A DNA stretch of 7,150 bases from Bacteroidota bacterium (GCA_020438185.1 JAGQVC010000083.1:1-7150); one strand, 5' to 3'. Positions 1-6,532 are shown, counted from the stretch's first letter. Made by a program: numbers and translations. The notes: generated from the sequence alone by a model not told the origin.

Positions 1-2669
1 TAGCATTGAATAACGGGAGTATCTGGCTTTACGGAAACCTGAATATTTCGGCTTACAGAAGCCAGATTATTGAGCCCGGCACCGGAAACATTCGCTTCTC
101 ATCGTCGGGATTCCAAACTATTACCGGTGCTCCGGCAGTTGCGGGACAAGCCATTTTACCGCGGGTTCGCGTCGAAAAACCGGGTGGAAGTTTCACTCTT
201 ACGGGAGCAGTAAGTTTCGGAAATGGTTTCAGCTACCAGAATGCAGATGTTCAGTTTGATCCTGATTTTACTTTCTGCATGGCAGGAGGGACTTTCATGG
301 TTGAAAATCTGTTCATTCCGCGCGTTGTGGTAGCCGGCACATCAACATTAAGCTCCAACCTCATTTGCATGGGCGATCTGGAAATTAACAGCAACGGATT
401 ACTCATAAATTCAACTCTTCCAATCAGCGTAAACGGCTCTTTTAATAATCAGGGCCGCTACAAGAACATGTCAGGTTTGATTAACGTTACCGGCAGCATG
501 ATAAACCACGGGGAGTTTAGCGCTAACACAGGTTCTGTGAATGCGCTTTCGGGAATTTCTCTGGAAAATGGTGCTTTTAGCTGTAATGCAGGACAGGTAA
601 ACGTTTTGGGAGTTTTAACGCTCAACAACGGAACGTTCTCCTGCAACGATGGCCTTGTCCAAATTTCGGGGAACTTCGTTCAGAATGGTGGTACGCTCAA
701 TGGTAACCTCAATGCGGGAGCGATGACGGTAAGCCAGAATTTCACGCAGAATGCGGGAACTTACAATGCCCAAAACGGAACCTTAAATATTGGTGGGATA
801 CTAACGATGAGTTCGGAGTTTGTGCGTGGAAACGGCACTGTGAATTTCAATGGTATCGGGCCGCAAAACATTCCGGCACTGTATTATAACAAGCTGGCAA
901 TTGCAGGAACCGGTCGTTTGATTACTCTGGCGCAGGCTGAAATTAAAATTGGAGCTGCAACCGGCGGTTTTGCCCCAAATGCAACCAATGCATACATAAG
1001 CACCAACAATACTATTAATTACAGCGCTGCCGGAAATCAGGAAATTGCCGGGTTTGCTTATCACAATCTTACAGTTTCCAGAACAGGAACCAAAAGCCTT
1101 ACCGGCAATGCTTCAGTAAAGGAAGTGCTGGAAGTGAAAAATTCAGCGATTCTGGATGCGGACGGAGCAGCAAATAACAAATTGCTCACTATGCTGAGTA
1201 ATCAGTACTTAACTGCCCGCATTGCTCCGATTACCGGTTCCGGTTCAATTACAGGGAATGTTTCGGTACAGCGCTGGACCCGCGGCGGGATTCGCTCCAA
1301 CAGGTTCTTTGCTTCACCTGTAGATACTGCCGGAGGCATTAAAATCAAGCAATTTAAGGATGATATTCTGGTTTATGGTCCGGGCGGAATTGCAGCAGGT
1401 TTTGACAATCCGACCGTTTTTACCAAGAACATTTATGTTTACGACGAAGCGCTGCCAAATGGCACCGAATGGAGATCTCCGGTTAACATTTCGGAGGTTG
1501 TGCCAAGAGGAAAGGGTGTGCTTGTTTATCATCTGGGCGATCGTTCACAGAACCCGCTTCAGAATATCACGGTTCCAAATCCGGCTACGCTCGATTTTAT
1601 CGGAACGCCAAATCAGGGTTCAATCACAATTCCAATGGAATGCACTGCGCCTTGCATCGAAACCGATAACGGCAATGGCTGGAATCTGGTAGCCAACCCG
1701 TACGCGTCACCAATCGACTGGGATTCACCGGAATGGATTAAGTCCGGACTGGGTACCACTATTTATATCTGGAATCCACGCATGAATCAGTATGCGATGT
1801 ACAATTCGGCAAACCCGGGTGCAGCAACTAACGGTGGTTCAAGATACATAGGTCCTGGGCAAGCGTTCTTTATGAAAGCAACGTCGAATACTCCTGTGTT
1901 GATTGCAAACGAGAATGTTAAGACATCAACTTTCCCTGATACCTTACTTTTCCGTCTGGCAGCTCCTCAGAATCAGCTCAGGCTGGTGCTTTACAACGAA
2001 ACTGAATCAAGTCGCGACGAAGTAGTTCTTGCGTTCGATGAGCGCAGTACCGAAGGTTTTGATGCTCAGTTTGATGTTTTGAAACCACGCCTGCCAATGA
2101 TGATCAGTAATCTTGCAATGCGCAGTAACAGCGGAGATCAGCTTGGTGTTCATACTTTCCCTTCGCCTGCTCAGGGTGATGCAGAGAAGCGCATTCCGCT
2201 CATACTTGATGCAATTGCGGGAAGCTATACGCTTGATGCAGAACAGCTTGAATCGTTTGGAACAGATGTGCAGTTTTATCTTGAGAATACCTTAACAGGT
2301 GATATTCGCCTGCTGGAATCTGGTAAATCTATTCAAATAGATGTTCCTGATGGAAAAGAGCAGGAAGTCTCTAACGCGTATGTACTTCGCCTGAACAGGG
2401 GTTATAACTCAGGTTCTCCGGCAGTTTCGGGAATTAAAGTTTATCCGAATCCTTCAAAAGGCGAAGCTGTTCAGGTTTGGCTTGGGGATCAGTCCTCGGG
2501 ACAACTGGAAATTTTTGATTCAGTCGGCCGACTGGTAACATCTGAAAGAGTGACTTCTGCAGGTTCGGCACTCACTGTTAATTCACTGCAAAATGCTCAA
2601 CCCGGGGTTTATACTTTAACCTGGACAACCGAATATTCGCGCAGCAGTGCGCGGATAACAGTGAACTAA
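1..2669 (+). CDS. T9SS-secreted repeat protein, 3' part (5' end outside window)
   Basis: This is a secreted or cell-surface protein exported by the type IX system, and 887 or more residues are visible. The frame is open to the left edge and the first possible start in it is only a TTG (position 6) inside repeat-like sequence, so the true start and signal peptide lie upstream. Residue numbers here count from that TTG. Residues about 145-283 are tandem repeats of about 20 residues rich in Asn and Gly, probably a beta-solenoid. Residues about 28-378 carry three copies of a longer motif ending in Leu-x-Gly or similar. Residues about 420-640 have the segment common in T9SS cargo (GWNLVANPYASPIDW near 558-572, then YIGPGQAFFMKA near 614-625). 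Residues about 808-887 are a type A C-terminal sorting domain, with the YPNPSKG motif at 813-819 and GVYTLTW near 867. The specific function (adhesin, matrix or enzyme carrier) cannot be told; no catalytic domain is visible. Confidence 0.88.
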   Translation, partial: ALNNGSIWLYGNLNISAYRSQIIEPGTGNIRFSSSGFQTITGAPAVAGQAILPRVRVEKPGGSFTLTGAVSFGNGFSYQNADVQFDPDFTFCMAGGTFMVENLFIPRVVVAGTSTLSSNLICMGDLEINSNGLLINSTLPISVNGSFNNQGRYKNMSGLINVTGSMINHGEFSANTGSVNALSGISLENGAFSCNAGQVNVLGVLTLNNGTFSCNDGLVQISGNFVQNGGTLNGNLNAGAMTVSQNFTQNAGTYNAQNGTLNIGGILTMSSEFVRGNGTVNFNGIGPQNIPALYYNKLAIAGTGRLITLAQAEIKIGAATGGFAPNATNAYISTNNTINYSAAGNQEIAGFAYHNLTVSRTGTKSLTGNASVKEVLEVKNSAILDADGAANNKLLTMLSNQYLTARIAPITGSGSITGNVSVQRWTRGGIRSNRFFASPVDTAGGIKIKQFKDDILVYGPGGIAAGFDNPTVFTKNIYVYDEALPNGTEWRSPVNISEVVPRGKGVLVYHLGDRSQNPLQNITVPNPATLDFIGTPNQGSITIPMECTAPCIETDNGNGWNLVANPYASPIDWDSPEWIKSGLGTTIYIWNPRMNQYAMYNSANPGAATNGGSRYIGPGQAFFMKATSNTPVLIANENVKTSTFPDTLLFRLAAPQNQLRLVLYNETESSRDEVVLAFDERSTEGFDAQFDVLKPRLPMMISNLAMRSNSGDQLGVHTFPSPAQGDAEKRIPLILDAIAGSYTLDAEQLESFGTDVQFYLENTLTGDIRLLESGKSIQIDVPDGKEQEVSNAYVLRLNRGYNSGSPAVSGIKVYPNPSKGEAVQVWLGDQSSGQLEIFDSVGRLVTSERVTSAGSALTVNSLQNAQPGVYTLTWTTEYSRSSARITVN
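438..854 (+). repeat. Tandem ~20-residue Asn/Gly-rich protein repeats (about 7 units)
   Basis: Within the T9SS cargo gene about seven consecutive units of 19-22 residues share the pattern x4-N-G-x-F-x2-N-x-G-x-V-x3-G. Units start near residues 145, 164, 184, 203, 223, 245 and 265. Examples are ISLENGAFSCNAGQVNVLG and VLTLNNGTFSCNDGLVQISG. The DNA of the units has diverged, so the repeat shows at protein level rather than as near-identical DNA. The period and the alternating hydrophobic and Gly/Asn pattern suggest one coil of a parallel beta-helix per unit; that fold is inferred. Confidence 0.7.
834..1139 (+). repeat. Two copies of a longer ~40-residue motif (third copy near 87-218)
   Basis: Residues about 277-316 and 335-378 of the T9SS cargo protein follow the same plan: V/I-N-F/Y-x3-G-x-Q-x-I, then a Tyr and K/N-L-x-V/I, then a Gly-rich turn and a final hydrophobic strand. 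A more divergent copy lies at residues about 28-71 (IRFSSSGFQTI onward). Modules of this type recur in Bacteroidota T9SS surface proteins. I judged the copies by eye and their exact boundaries are approximate. Confidence 0.55.
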
Positions 2670-2697
2670 GACGCAATCATAAAATGATTTTCAACAT

Positions 2698-2725
2698 AAA
2701 AGCCTCAATTCCTGAGGCTTTTTTT
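2698..2725 (+). terminator. Intrinsic terminator after the T9SS cargo gene
   Basis: A perfect 7-bp stem (AGCCTCA 2701-2707 with TGAGGCT 2713-2719) encloses a 5-nt loop. It is followed by a run of seven T (2719-2725), and A/T pairs at 2698-2700 can lengthen the stem. It begins about 30 nt after the TAA stop, as expected for a rho-independent terminator on the + strand. Confidence 0.88.
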
Positions 2726-2824
2726 GTATTCTGCTAATTCTCAAATAATTGTTTGGGGGATTTTTCATTGAAATTTCGTGAATAATTTGGTGTTAAGCGG
2801 ACGCTTTGATTTGAATTGAAGGTG

Positions 2825-2832
2825 TTAATTTG
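2825..2832 (+). promoter_or_regulatory. Possible -7 element of the mscL promoter
   Basis: TTAATTTG fits the Bacteroidota -7 consensus TAnnTTTG at 5 of 6 defined positions and lies 25 nt before the mscL ATG. A TTTG at 2805-2808 could serve as the -33 element, but its 16-nt gap is slightly shorter than the usual 17-23. The preceding terminator means mscL needs its own promoter somewhere in 2726-2857, and this is the best candidate I found. Confidence 0.35.
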
Positions 2833-2857
2833 CTTATCAAACCAAAAAACTTGAACT

Positions 2858-3241
2858 ATGGGATTTATGTCTGAATTTAAAGCATTTGCCATGCGCGGTA
2901 ATGTGCTTGACCTGGCTGTCGGTGTTGTAATCGGCGGAGCATTTGGAGCAATTGTATCATCTCTGGTTGGGGATATTATTATGCCACTACTGGGGGTTTT
3001 GACTGGCGGACTTGATTTTTCCGGACTCAGTTACAAGGTTGGAGATGCCGAAATTGCCTATGGAAAGTTCATTCAGGCGATTTTTGTATTTATAATCGTT
3101 GCATTTGCGATATTCTCTCTTGTTAAAGGAATTAACTCGACTAAGAAAAAGGAAGAAGCTGCTCCGGCTGCGCCACCGGCTCCAAGCAAAGAAGAAGTGC
3201 TTTTAGCTGAAATCCGCGATATTCTTAAAACAAAAGCCTGA
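2858..3241 (+). CDS. mscL: Large-conductance mechanosensitive channel MscL
   Basis: This inner-membrane homopentameric channel opens under membrane tension and releases solutes on sudden hypo-osmotic shock. At 127 residues it has normal family length. The N-terminus (EFKAFAMRGNVLDLAVGVVIG) is the family signature, and the first ATG gives the same number of residues before the RGN motif as in E. coli MscL, so I prefer it to the ATG at 2867. TM1 spans about 16-45 and includes Gly22, the position equivalent to the E. coli gate residue, and the DIIMP motif at 39-43. A periplasmic loop follows, then TM2 at about 70-92. A basic KKK stretch and an Ala/Pro-rich linker lead to the conserved C-terminal cytoplasmic helix (KEEVLLAEIRDILK, about 111-124). 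The DUF3078 gene starts 5 nt after the stop, so the two are almost certainly co-transcribed. Confidence 0.97.
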   Translation: MGFMSEFKAFAMRGNVLDLAVGVVIGGAFGAIVSSLVGDIIMPLLGVLTGGLDFSGLSYKVGDAEIAYGKFIQAIFVFIIVAFAIFSLVKGINSTKKKEEAAPAAPPAPSKEEVLLAEIRDILKTKA

Positions 3242-3246
3242 TTTAA

Positions 3247-4203
3247 ATGAACAAACATGTACTTGTGTCGGTGCTTTGCACCGTGATTGCCCCTTTTGTG
3301 CTCAATGCCCAAATTAAGGTTGAAGAAGATACCAGTGTTAACGGATGGAAATCGGGAGGCTTTTTTACGCTTACTTTTAATCAGGTTAGCCTAACCAACT
3401 GGGCAGCGGGTGGCGAAAGTGCACTTTCGTCTACAGCGCTGGCAAGCGGATTTGTAAAGTACAGACACAACGATACCTATTTCGAAACAGTACTTGACGC
3501 CGGTTACGGATTTATTACAACCGAATCGCAGCCAGTTCGCAAAAACGAGGATAAGATTGAACTGAATTCAAAATTCGGTAAAAAGGCAAAAGGGAAATTC
3601 TATTATGCAGGAATGCTCAATTTCAGAACCCAGTTTGCACCGGGTTATGATTTTCCGAATGATTCGGTTGTGATTTCCCGCTTTATGGCTCCCGGTTATC
3701 TTTCTCTTGCACTTGGTATGGATTATAAACCAAACGACTGGTTCTCAGCATTCCTTTCGCCCGCAACCGGAAGAGCTACATTCGTGATGGATCAGACCCT
3801 TGCTGATGCCGGACAATTTGGAGTAACAGGAGCTGTTTATGATACACTTGGTAATGTAGTAACCCCGGGTGAAAACCTGAGAATGGAATTCGGTGCATAC
3901 CTGCGTGCCCGCCTTCAGGGCGATATTGCCAAGGGTATTTCTATCGTGTCGAATCTGCAATTGTTTAATAACTACACCGATCCAATCAAGGAGCAACGTG
4001 CGAATATTGATGTGAACTGGGAAACCATAATAATGATTAAAGCCAATAAATGGCTAACCACCAGTTTATTCACCAACCTGATTTACGATCACGATATCAA
4101 AATTCCGGTAACCCGCACCGTAAATGGCGTTGAGGTTGAAGGTACCGGTCCGCGCACTCAGTTTAAGGAAGTACTCGGACTCGGACTGAGCTTCAAGTTC
4201 TGA
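3247..4203 (+). CDS. DUF3078 family outer-membrane beta-barrel protein
   Basis: This 318-residue protein is predicted to be exported to the outer membrane. Residues 1-21 form a signal peptide with probable cleavage after Ala21 (VLNA/Q). The N-terminal part of the mature protein has the conserved block SLTNWAAGGESALS (48-61), which I recognise from the Bacteroidota DUF3078 family of unknown function. The rest alternates hydrophobic and polar residues with many aromatics and ends in LGLGLSFKF. A terminal Phe of this kind is typical of outer-membrane barrels recognised by the BAM machinery. No catalytic motif is visible. The 5-nt spacing after mscL and the shared downstream terminator indicate one operon, so a role in envelope integrity or osmotic adaptation is possible but only inferred from context. 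Confidence 0.85.
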   Translation: MNKHVLVSVLCTVIAPFVLNAQIKVEEDTSVNGWKSGGFFTLTFNQVSLTNWAAGGESALSSTALASGFVKYRHNDTYFETVLDAGYGFITTESQPVRKNEDKIELNSKFGKKAKGKFYYAGMLNFRTQFAPGYDFPNDSVVISRFMAPGYLSLALGMDYKPNDWFSAFLSPATGRATFVMDQTLADAGQFGVTGAVYDTLGNVVTPGENLRMEFGAYLRARLQGDIAKGISIVSNLQLFNNYTDPIKEQRANIDVNWETIIMIKANKWLTTSLFTNLIYDHDIKIPVTRTVNGVEVEGTGPRTQFKEVLGLGLSFKF

Positions 4204-4224
4204 TCGAAGCAATAGGATTAAATG

Positions 4225-4248
4225 AAGGCAGCGAAAGCTGCCTTTTTT
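4225..4248 (+). terminator. Intrinsic terminator of the mscL-DUF3078 unit
   Basis: A perfect 8-bp stem (AAGGCAGC 4225-4232 with GCTGCCTT 4237-4244) closes a GAAA tetraloop. T residues run from 4243 to 4248. The element lies about 21 nt after the DUF3078 stop. On the other strand the same hairpin begins 2 nt beyond the stop codon of the convergent SCO gene but is not followed by a good T-run there, so it is a strong + strand terminator and at most a weak one for the minus strand. Confidence 0.87.
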
Positions 4249-4918
4249 ATTCCTCCAAAAGGTATGGAATGTCCTTCATTAGCTGGTTTACCTGCTCTTC
4301 GGATGTGCCGTCGTAGAAGCCGCGGATTCTCCCTTTCTTATCAACCAAAGCAAAATTCTGCGTGTGAATGAAATCCTCATCTCCTCCGAAACTTTCGCGC
4401 GCATCAAGCAAATAGCCTTGTCGCGCCAGATTATACAAGTCTTCTTTTTCGCCGGTCAAGAATATCCATCGGCCGGCAACGGCCTGATGCTTTGCTGCGT
4501 ATTGTTTAAGTATTTCCGGTGTATCTGTTTCAGGATCAACTGTGTGCGATACAATCCGAAAGTCATTTTCCTTTGAAAATTTCCCGGCAACCCGTTCAAG
4601 CTGATCCGACATAACCGGACAAATGCTCTGGCAGGTTGTGAAGAAATAATCGGCCACATAAACCTTTCCCTTCAGGTTCTCACGCTTAAATGAATTCCCG
4701 TTTTCATCAATCAGGCTGAATTCCGGGATGGAATGAAAAACGGTGTCAATCCGGATTTTACCATTTTCCAGAGAAACGGTATCCAGCGTGTGGTTGCCCA
4801 TTACAGGCAGCTTTTTGTGCAAGGAAGCAGAGTGTCCGCTGCTAACGAAATACACGATGAGCGCGACAAGAATTCCTACCGGAATCAGCATGCCCAGGTA
4901 TGTTTTGAGCTTATTCAT
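4247..4918 (-). CDS. SCO1/SenC family protein (thioredoxin-fold copper or thiol protein)
   Basis: Members of this family deliver copper to the CuA site of cytochrome c oxidase or act as periplasmic thiol oxidoreductases. The protein has 223 residues. An N-terminal membrane anchor (about 8-26) leads to a periplasmic thioredoxin-like domain (about 60-220). The copper-binding set is complete: Cys96 and Cys100 in the C-x3-C motif (TTCQSICPVMSDQL) and His185 in the FIHTQNF segment. The VDPETDTPEILKQYA stretch (127-141) is also typical. The ATG at 4918 gives the anchor directly after MNKLK. It follows oxyR by 24 nt with no terminator between, so it is probably transcribed from the oxyR promoter. 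Whether it serves oxidase assembly or peroxide/thiol stress cannot be told from sequence; no oxidase genes are present here. Confidence 0.93.
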   Translation of the reverse strand: MNKLKTYLGMLIPVGILVALIVYFVSSGHSASLHKKLPVMGNHTLDTVSLENGKIRIDTVFHSIPEFSLIDENGNSFKRENLKGKVYVADYFFTTCQSICPVMSDQLERVAGKFSKENDFRIVSHTVDPETDTPEILKQYAAKHQAVAGRWIFLTGEKEDLYNLARQGYLLDARESFGGDEDFIHTQNFALVDKKGRIRGFYDGTSEEQVNQLMKDIPYLLEE

Positions 4919-4942
4919 GAAAATTCCCGCAATTTTTTGGGG

Positions 4943-5875
4943 CTACAAAGGTACCACAGACTTTCCGCTTTCTAAAAACGAAGCCGGCACAACATGCCTT
5001 GCAGCGTCGCTCAAAGCTTCAAGAACCCGGTGATGCAGATCGGGACGCTGCGACAGCAAGCTTACCTGACGGACAGGCTCGGGCGACTTAAAATACCGCA
5101 AAAGCTGCATTCGGGATTCGTCAAACTCGGTTGTCGAAAGCTGCGGCAGCAATGTTACTCCTTCATGCTGTTCTACCATTCGCTGCAACGTTTCCAGTCC
5201 GGCTGCCTTTAAATGGACTTTCCTCGAATCCGGTCCCGAGTCCTGCTTTTTACACAAATTCATTACCTGATCCCTGAAGCAATGTCCTTCTGAAAGAAGC
5301 CAGAGTTCATTTACAGGAATATCTTCAATCCGAAGGCTCGTTTTTTCCAACAAAGGATGGCCGGCCGAGGCAAACGCCACAAATGGTTCGGTGTACAGCG
5401 GTATTTCAACAATTCCGTTTTCATCAAGCGGCGTAGCCGCGATGCCGGCATCCAGCTCGTTCCGCCGCAGGCGTGATATTAATTCGCTGGTTGTAACTTC
5501 CTCAACATCAAGTTGCAACAACGGGCAGCATTTACGTAAATACGAAACCACACCGGGTAACAAATAGGGGGCAATGGTTGGAATAACACCCAGGCGAACC
5601 AATCCCTGTAACTCCAGTTTATTCTCGGCCAGAATGGCCGGAATGCTGCTGCCTAAGGCATGCATCTCGCGCATAAGGGGTAATATTTTCTGCGCCGCAT
5701 TGGTTGGAATTACCGGTTGCCGGCTGCGGTCGAACAACAAAACCCCTAGTTCTTCTTCCAGCTTCCTGATTTGCATACTCAACGTTGGCTGGGTTACAAA
5801 GCAGGCTTCTGCCGCCCGCGCAAAGTGCCGGTGTTTGTCAACCGCAAGCACATATGAAATCTGAGTGAGAGTCAT
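4943..5875 (-). CDS. oxyR: OxyR-type LysR-family peroxide-sensing regulator
   Basis: This cytoplasmic transcription factor of 310 residues is predicted to sense hydrogen peroxide through a reversible disulfide and to activate antioxidant genes. The N-terminal winged helix-turn-helix (about 1-60) includes the LysR signature AAEACFVTQPTLSMQIRKLE, and a regulatory domain follows from about 88. The two sensing cysteines are present as GHCFRDQ (Cys199) and NLC (Cys208), with the same 8-residue spacing and the same numbering as E. coli OxyR. The regulatory domain start (VRLGVIPTIAPYLLP) also matches OxyR closely. I chose the ATG at 5875. The frame can be extended to a TTG at 5905, but that adds ten residues absent from the family and overlaps the predicted promoter. 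The SCO gene follows by 24 nt. A palindromic OxyR-box-like site lies 5 nt upstream of the start codon, suggesting autoregulation. Confidence 0.94.
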   Translation of the reverse strand: MTLTQISYVLAVDKHRHFARAAEACFVTQPTLSMQIRKLEEELGVLLFDRSRQPVIPTNAAQKILPLMREMHALGSSIPAILAENKLELQGLVRLGVIPTIAPYLLPGVVSYLRKCCPLLQLDVEEVTTSELISRLRRNELDAGIAATPLDENGIVEIPLYTEPFVAFASAGHPLLEKTSLRIEDIPVNELWLLSEGHCFRDQVMNLCKKQDSGPDSRKVHLKAAGLETLQRMVEQHEGVTLLPQLSTTEFDESRMQLLRYFKSPEPVRQVSLLSQRPDLHHRVLEALSDAARHVVPASFLESGKSVVPL

Positions 5876-5880
5876 TGAAA

Positions 5881-5895
5881 ATAGACGATATCTAT
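5881..5895. promoter_or_regulatory. OxyR-box-like palindrome upstream of oxyR
   Basis: ATAGACGATATCTAT has the form ATAG-N7-CTAT. It matches one half of the E. coli OxyR consensus (ATAGntnnnanCTAT) at 9 of 10 defined positions and contains the general LysR T-N11-A core. It lies between the predicted -7 element and the oxyR start codon, where a bound regulator would block its own transcription. A second copy at the expected 7-nt spacing is not visible on either side, so this would be a half operator. Confidence 0.5.
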
Positions 5896-5902
5896 GATTC
5901 GT

Positions 5903-5910
5903 CAAAATTA
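5903..5910 (-). promoter_or_regulatory. Candidate -7 element of the oxyR-sco promoter
   Basis: Read on the minus strand this is TAATTTTG, a full match to the Bacteroidota -7 consensus TAnnTTTG. It ends 27 nt before the oxyR ATG, giving a short leader. No TTG is found at the expected -33 distance, so activity may depend on an activator or the call may be chance. Confidence 0.42.
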
Positions 5911-5968
5911 ATCAATTGGCTCAATGTAGGTTCGTCCGAAACTTTAAGATTCTCTGATTTGGCCCGGC

Positions 5969-6406
5969 TCAATCCGGGTCGTAGCTTCCCGGCGATTGGT
6001 TGGGATTGGCTTCCTGCTGTTCGGTAGTCGGGAATCCATAGGCTTTCCATGCATCGTAACCGCCATCCAGAATAATGACCGTTGAATAACCTTTTTTCAG
6101 AAACCATTCGGCTGCCTGAGCTGAACGATAGCCACCCTGACAAAATAAAAATACCGGTTTGTACTGAGGAAGTTTGGCTGCCGCTTCCTTAAAACCTTCT
6201 GATTCCCATTCAATATTCATGGCTCCGGGAATTGTACCCGATGCAAATTCATCGGGAGTGCGCACATCAACCAGCGAGTGAAGCATGTGAACCAGCTTGG
6301 TCTGGTAAACATAAGCATCAAGTTTTTCAAGCCTTCCGGCTGATTGTTGAGCCATCACGGCGAAGCCGGATAAAATGAGAACCGGGATGAGGAATATCTT
6401 TTTCAT
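5969..6406 (-). CDS. Exported single-domain rhodanese-like sulfurtransferase
   Basis: Rhodaneses carry sulfane sulfur on an active-site cysteine as a persulfide and pass it to thiols or cyanide. This copy has 145 residues: a signal peptide (MKKIFLIPVLILSGFAVMAQ, about 1-20) and one rhodanese domain (about 30-125). Visible family motifs are LVDVRTPDEFASGTIPGAMNI (about 45-65), the active loop CQGGYRS with Cys89 and Arg94, and DGGYDAWKAYGFP near 114-126. The active cysteine is retained, so catalysis is plausible, and the signal peptide puts it in the periplasm, like E. coli PspE. The frame extends upstream to a GTG at 6481, but that would bury the signal peptide, so the ATG at 6406 is chosen. 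oxyR begins 93 nt downstream on the same strand with no clear terminator between; partial read-through is possible. The natural sulfur acceptor is unknown. Confidence 0.92.
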   Translation of the reverse strand: MKKIFLIPVLILSGFAVMAQQSAGRLEKLDAYVYQTKLVHMLHSLVDVRTPDEFASGTIPGAMNIEWESEGFKEAAAKLPQYKPVFLFCQGGYRSAQAAEWFLKKGYSTVIILDGGYDAWKAYGFPTTEQQEANPNQSPGSYDPD

Positions 6407-6409
6407 GCG

Positions 6410-6429
6410 CAAAATTGTTTGTAAAAATA
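6410..6429 (-). promoter_or_regulatory. Possible promoter elements of the rhodanese gene (weak)
   Basis: Two near-matches to TAnnTTTG lie just upstream of the rhodanese ATG on the minus strand: TATTTTTA (6429-6422) and CAATTTTG (6417-6410), each 5 of 6. The second has a TTG 18 nt upstream but ends only 3 nt before the ATG, which would give an almost leaderless mRNA. Neither is convincing alone. Confidence 0.22.
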
Positions 6430-6532
6430 AAGCTTCAAATTCCCGGTCTTCAGGCGAAGCCGAAGATAAATCCACAATCACTTGTGAATGTTTTCGTTTT
6501 CGATTGGCGGCAAATCGAATTTAGTGTTCTTG

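Noticed and set aside
6..8. TTG as start codon of the large T9SS cargo gene
   Set aside because: The frame is open through the left edge, no signal peptide follows the TTG, and the sequence there already looks like interior repeat material.
5876..5905. Longer oxyR start at TTG 5905
   Set aside because: It adds ten residues not found in OxyR proteins and overlaps the predicted promoter; the ATG at 5875 aligns the sensing cysteines exactly with E. coli numbering.
5859..5917. Second OxyR half-operator at 7-nt spacing on either side of 5881-5895
   Set aside because: The sequences at the expected positions (5859-5873 and 5903-5917) match only a few consensus bases.
5961..5980. GC-rich hairpin (7-bp stem, one G-T pair) around the rhodanese stop codon as a terminator
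   Set aside because: No T-run follows it on the minus strand and the stop codon is in its loop, so it does not look like an intrinsic terminator, though it could slow read-through.
6448..6465. Hairpin in the rhodanese upstream region as a riboswitch or regulatory RNA
   Set aside because: It is a short stem with a bulge, has no terminator or conserved aptamer features, and may lie upstream of the transcription start.
6407..6481. Longer rhodanese start at GTG 6481
   Set aside because: The added residues would precede a clear signal peptide starting at the ATG at 6406.
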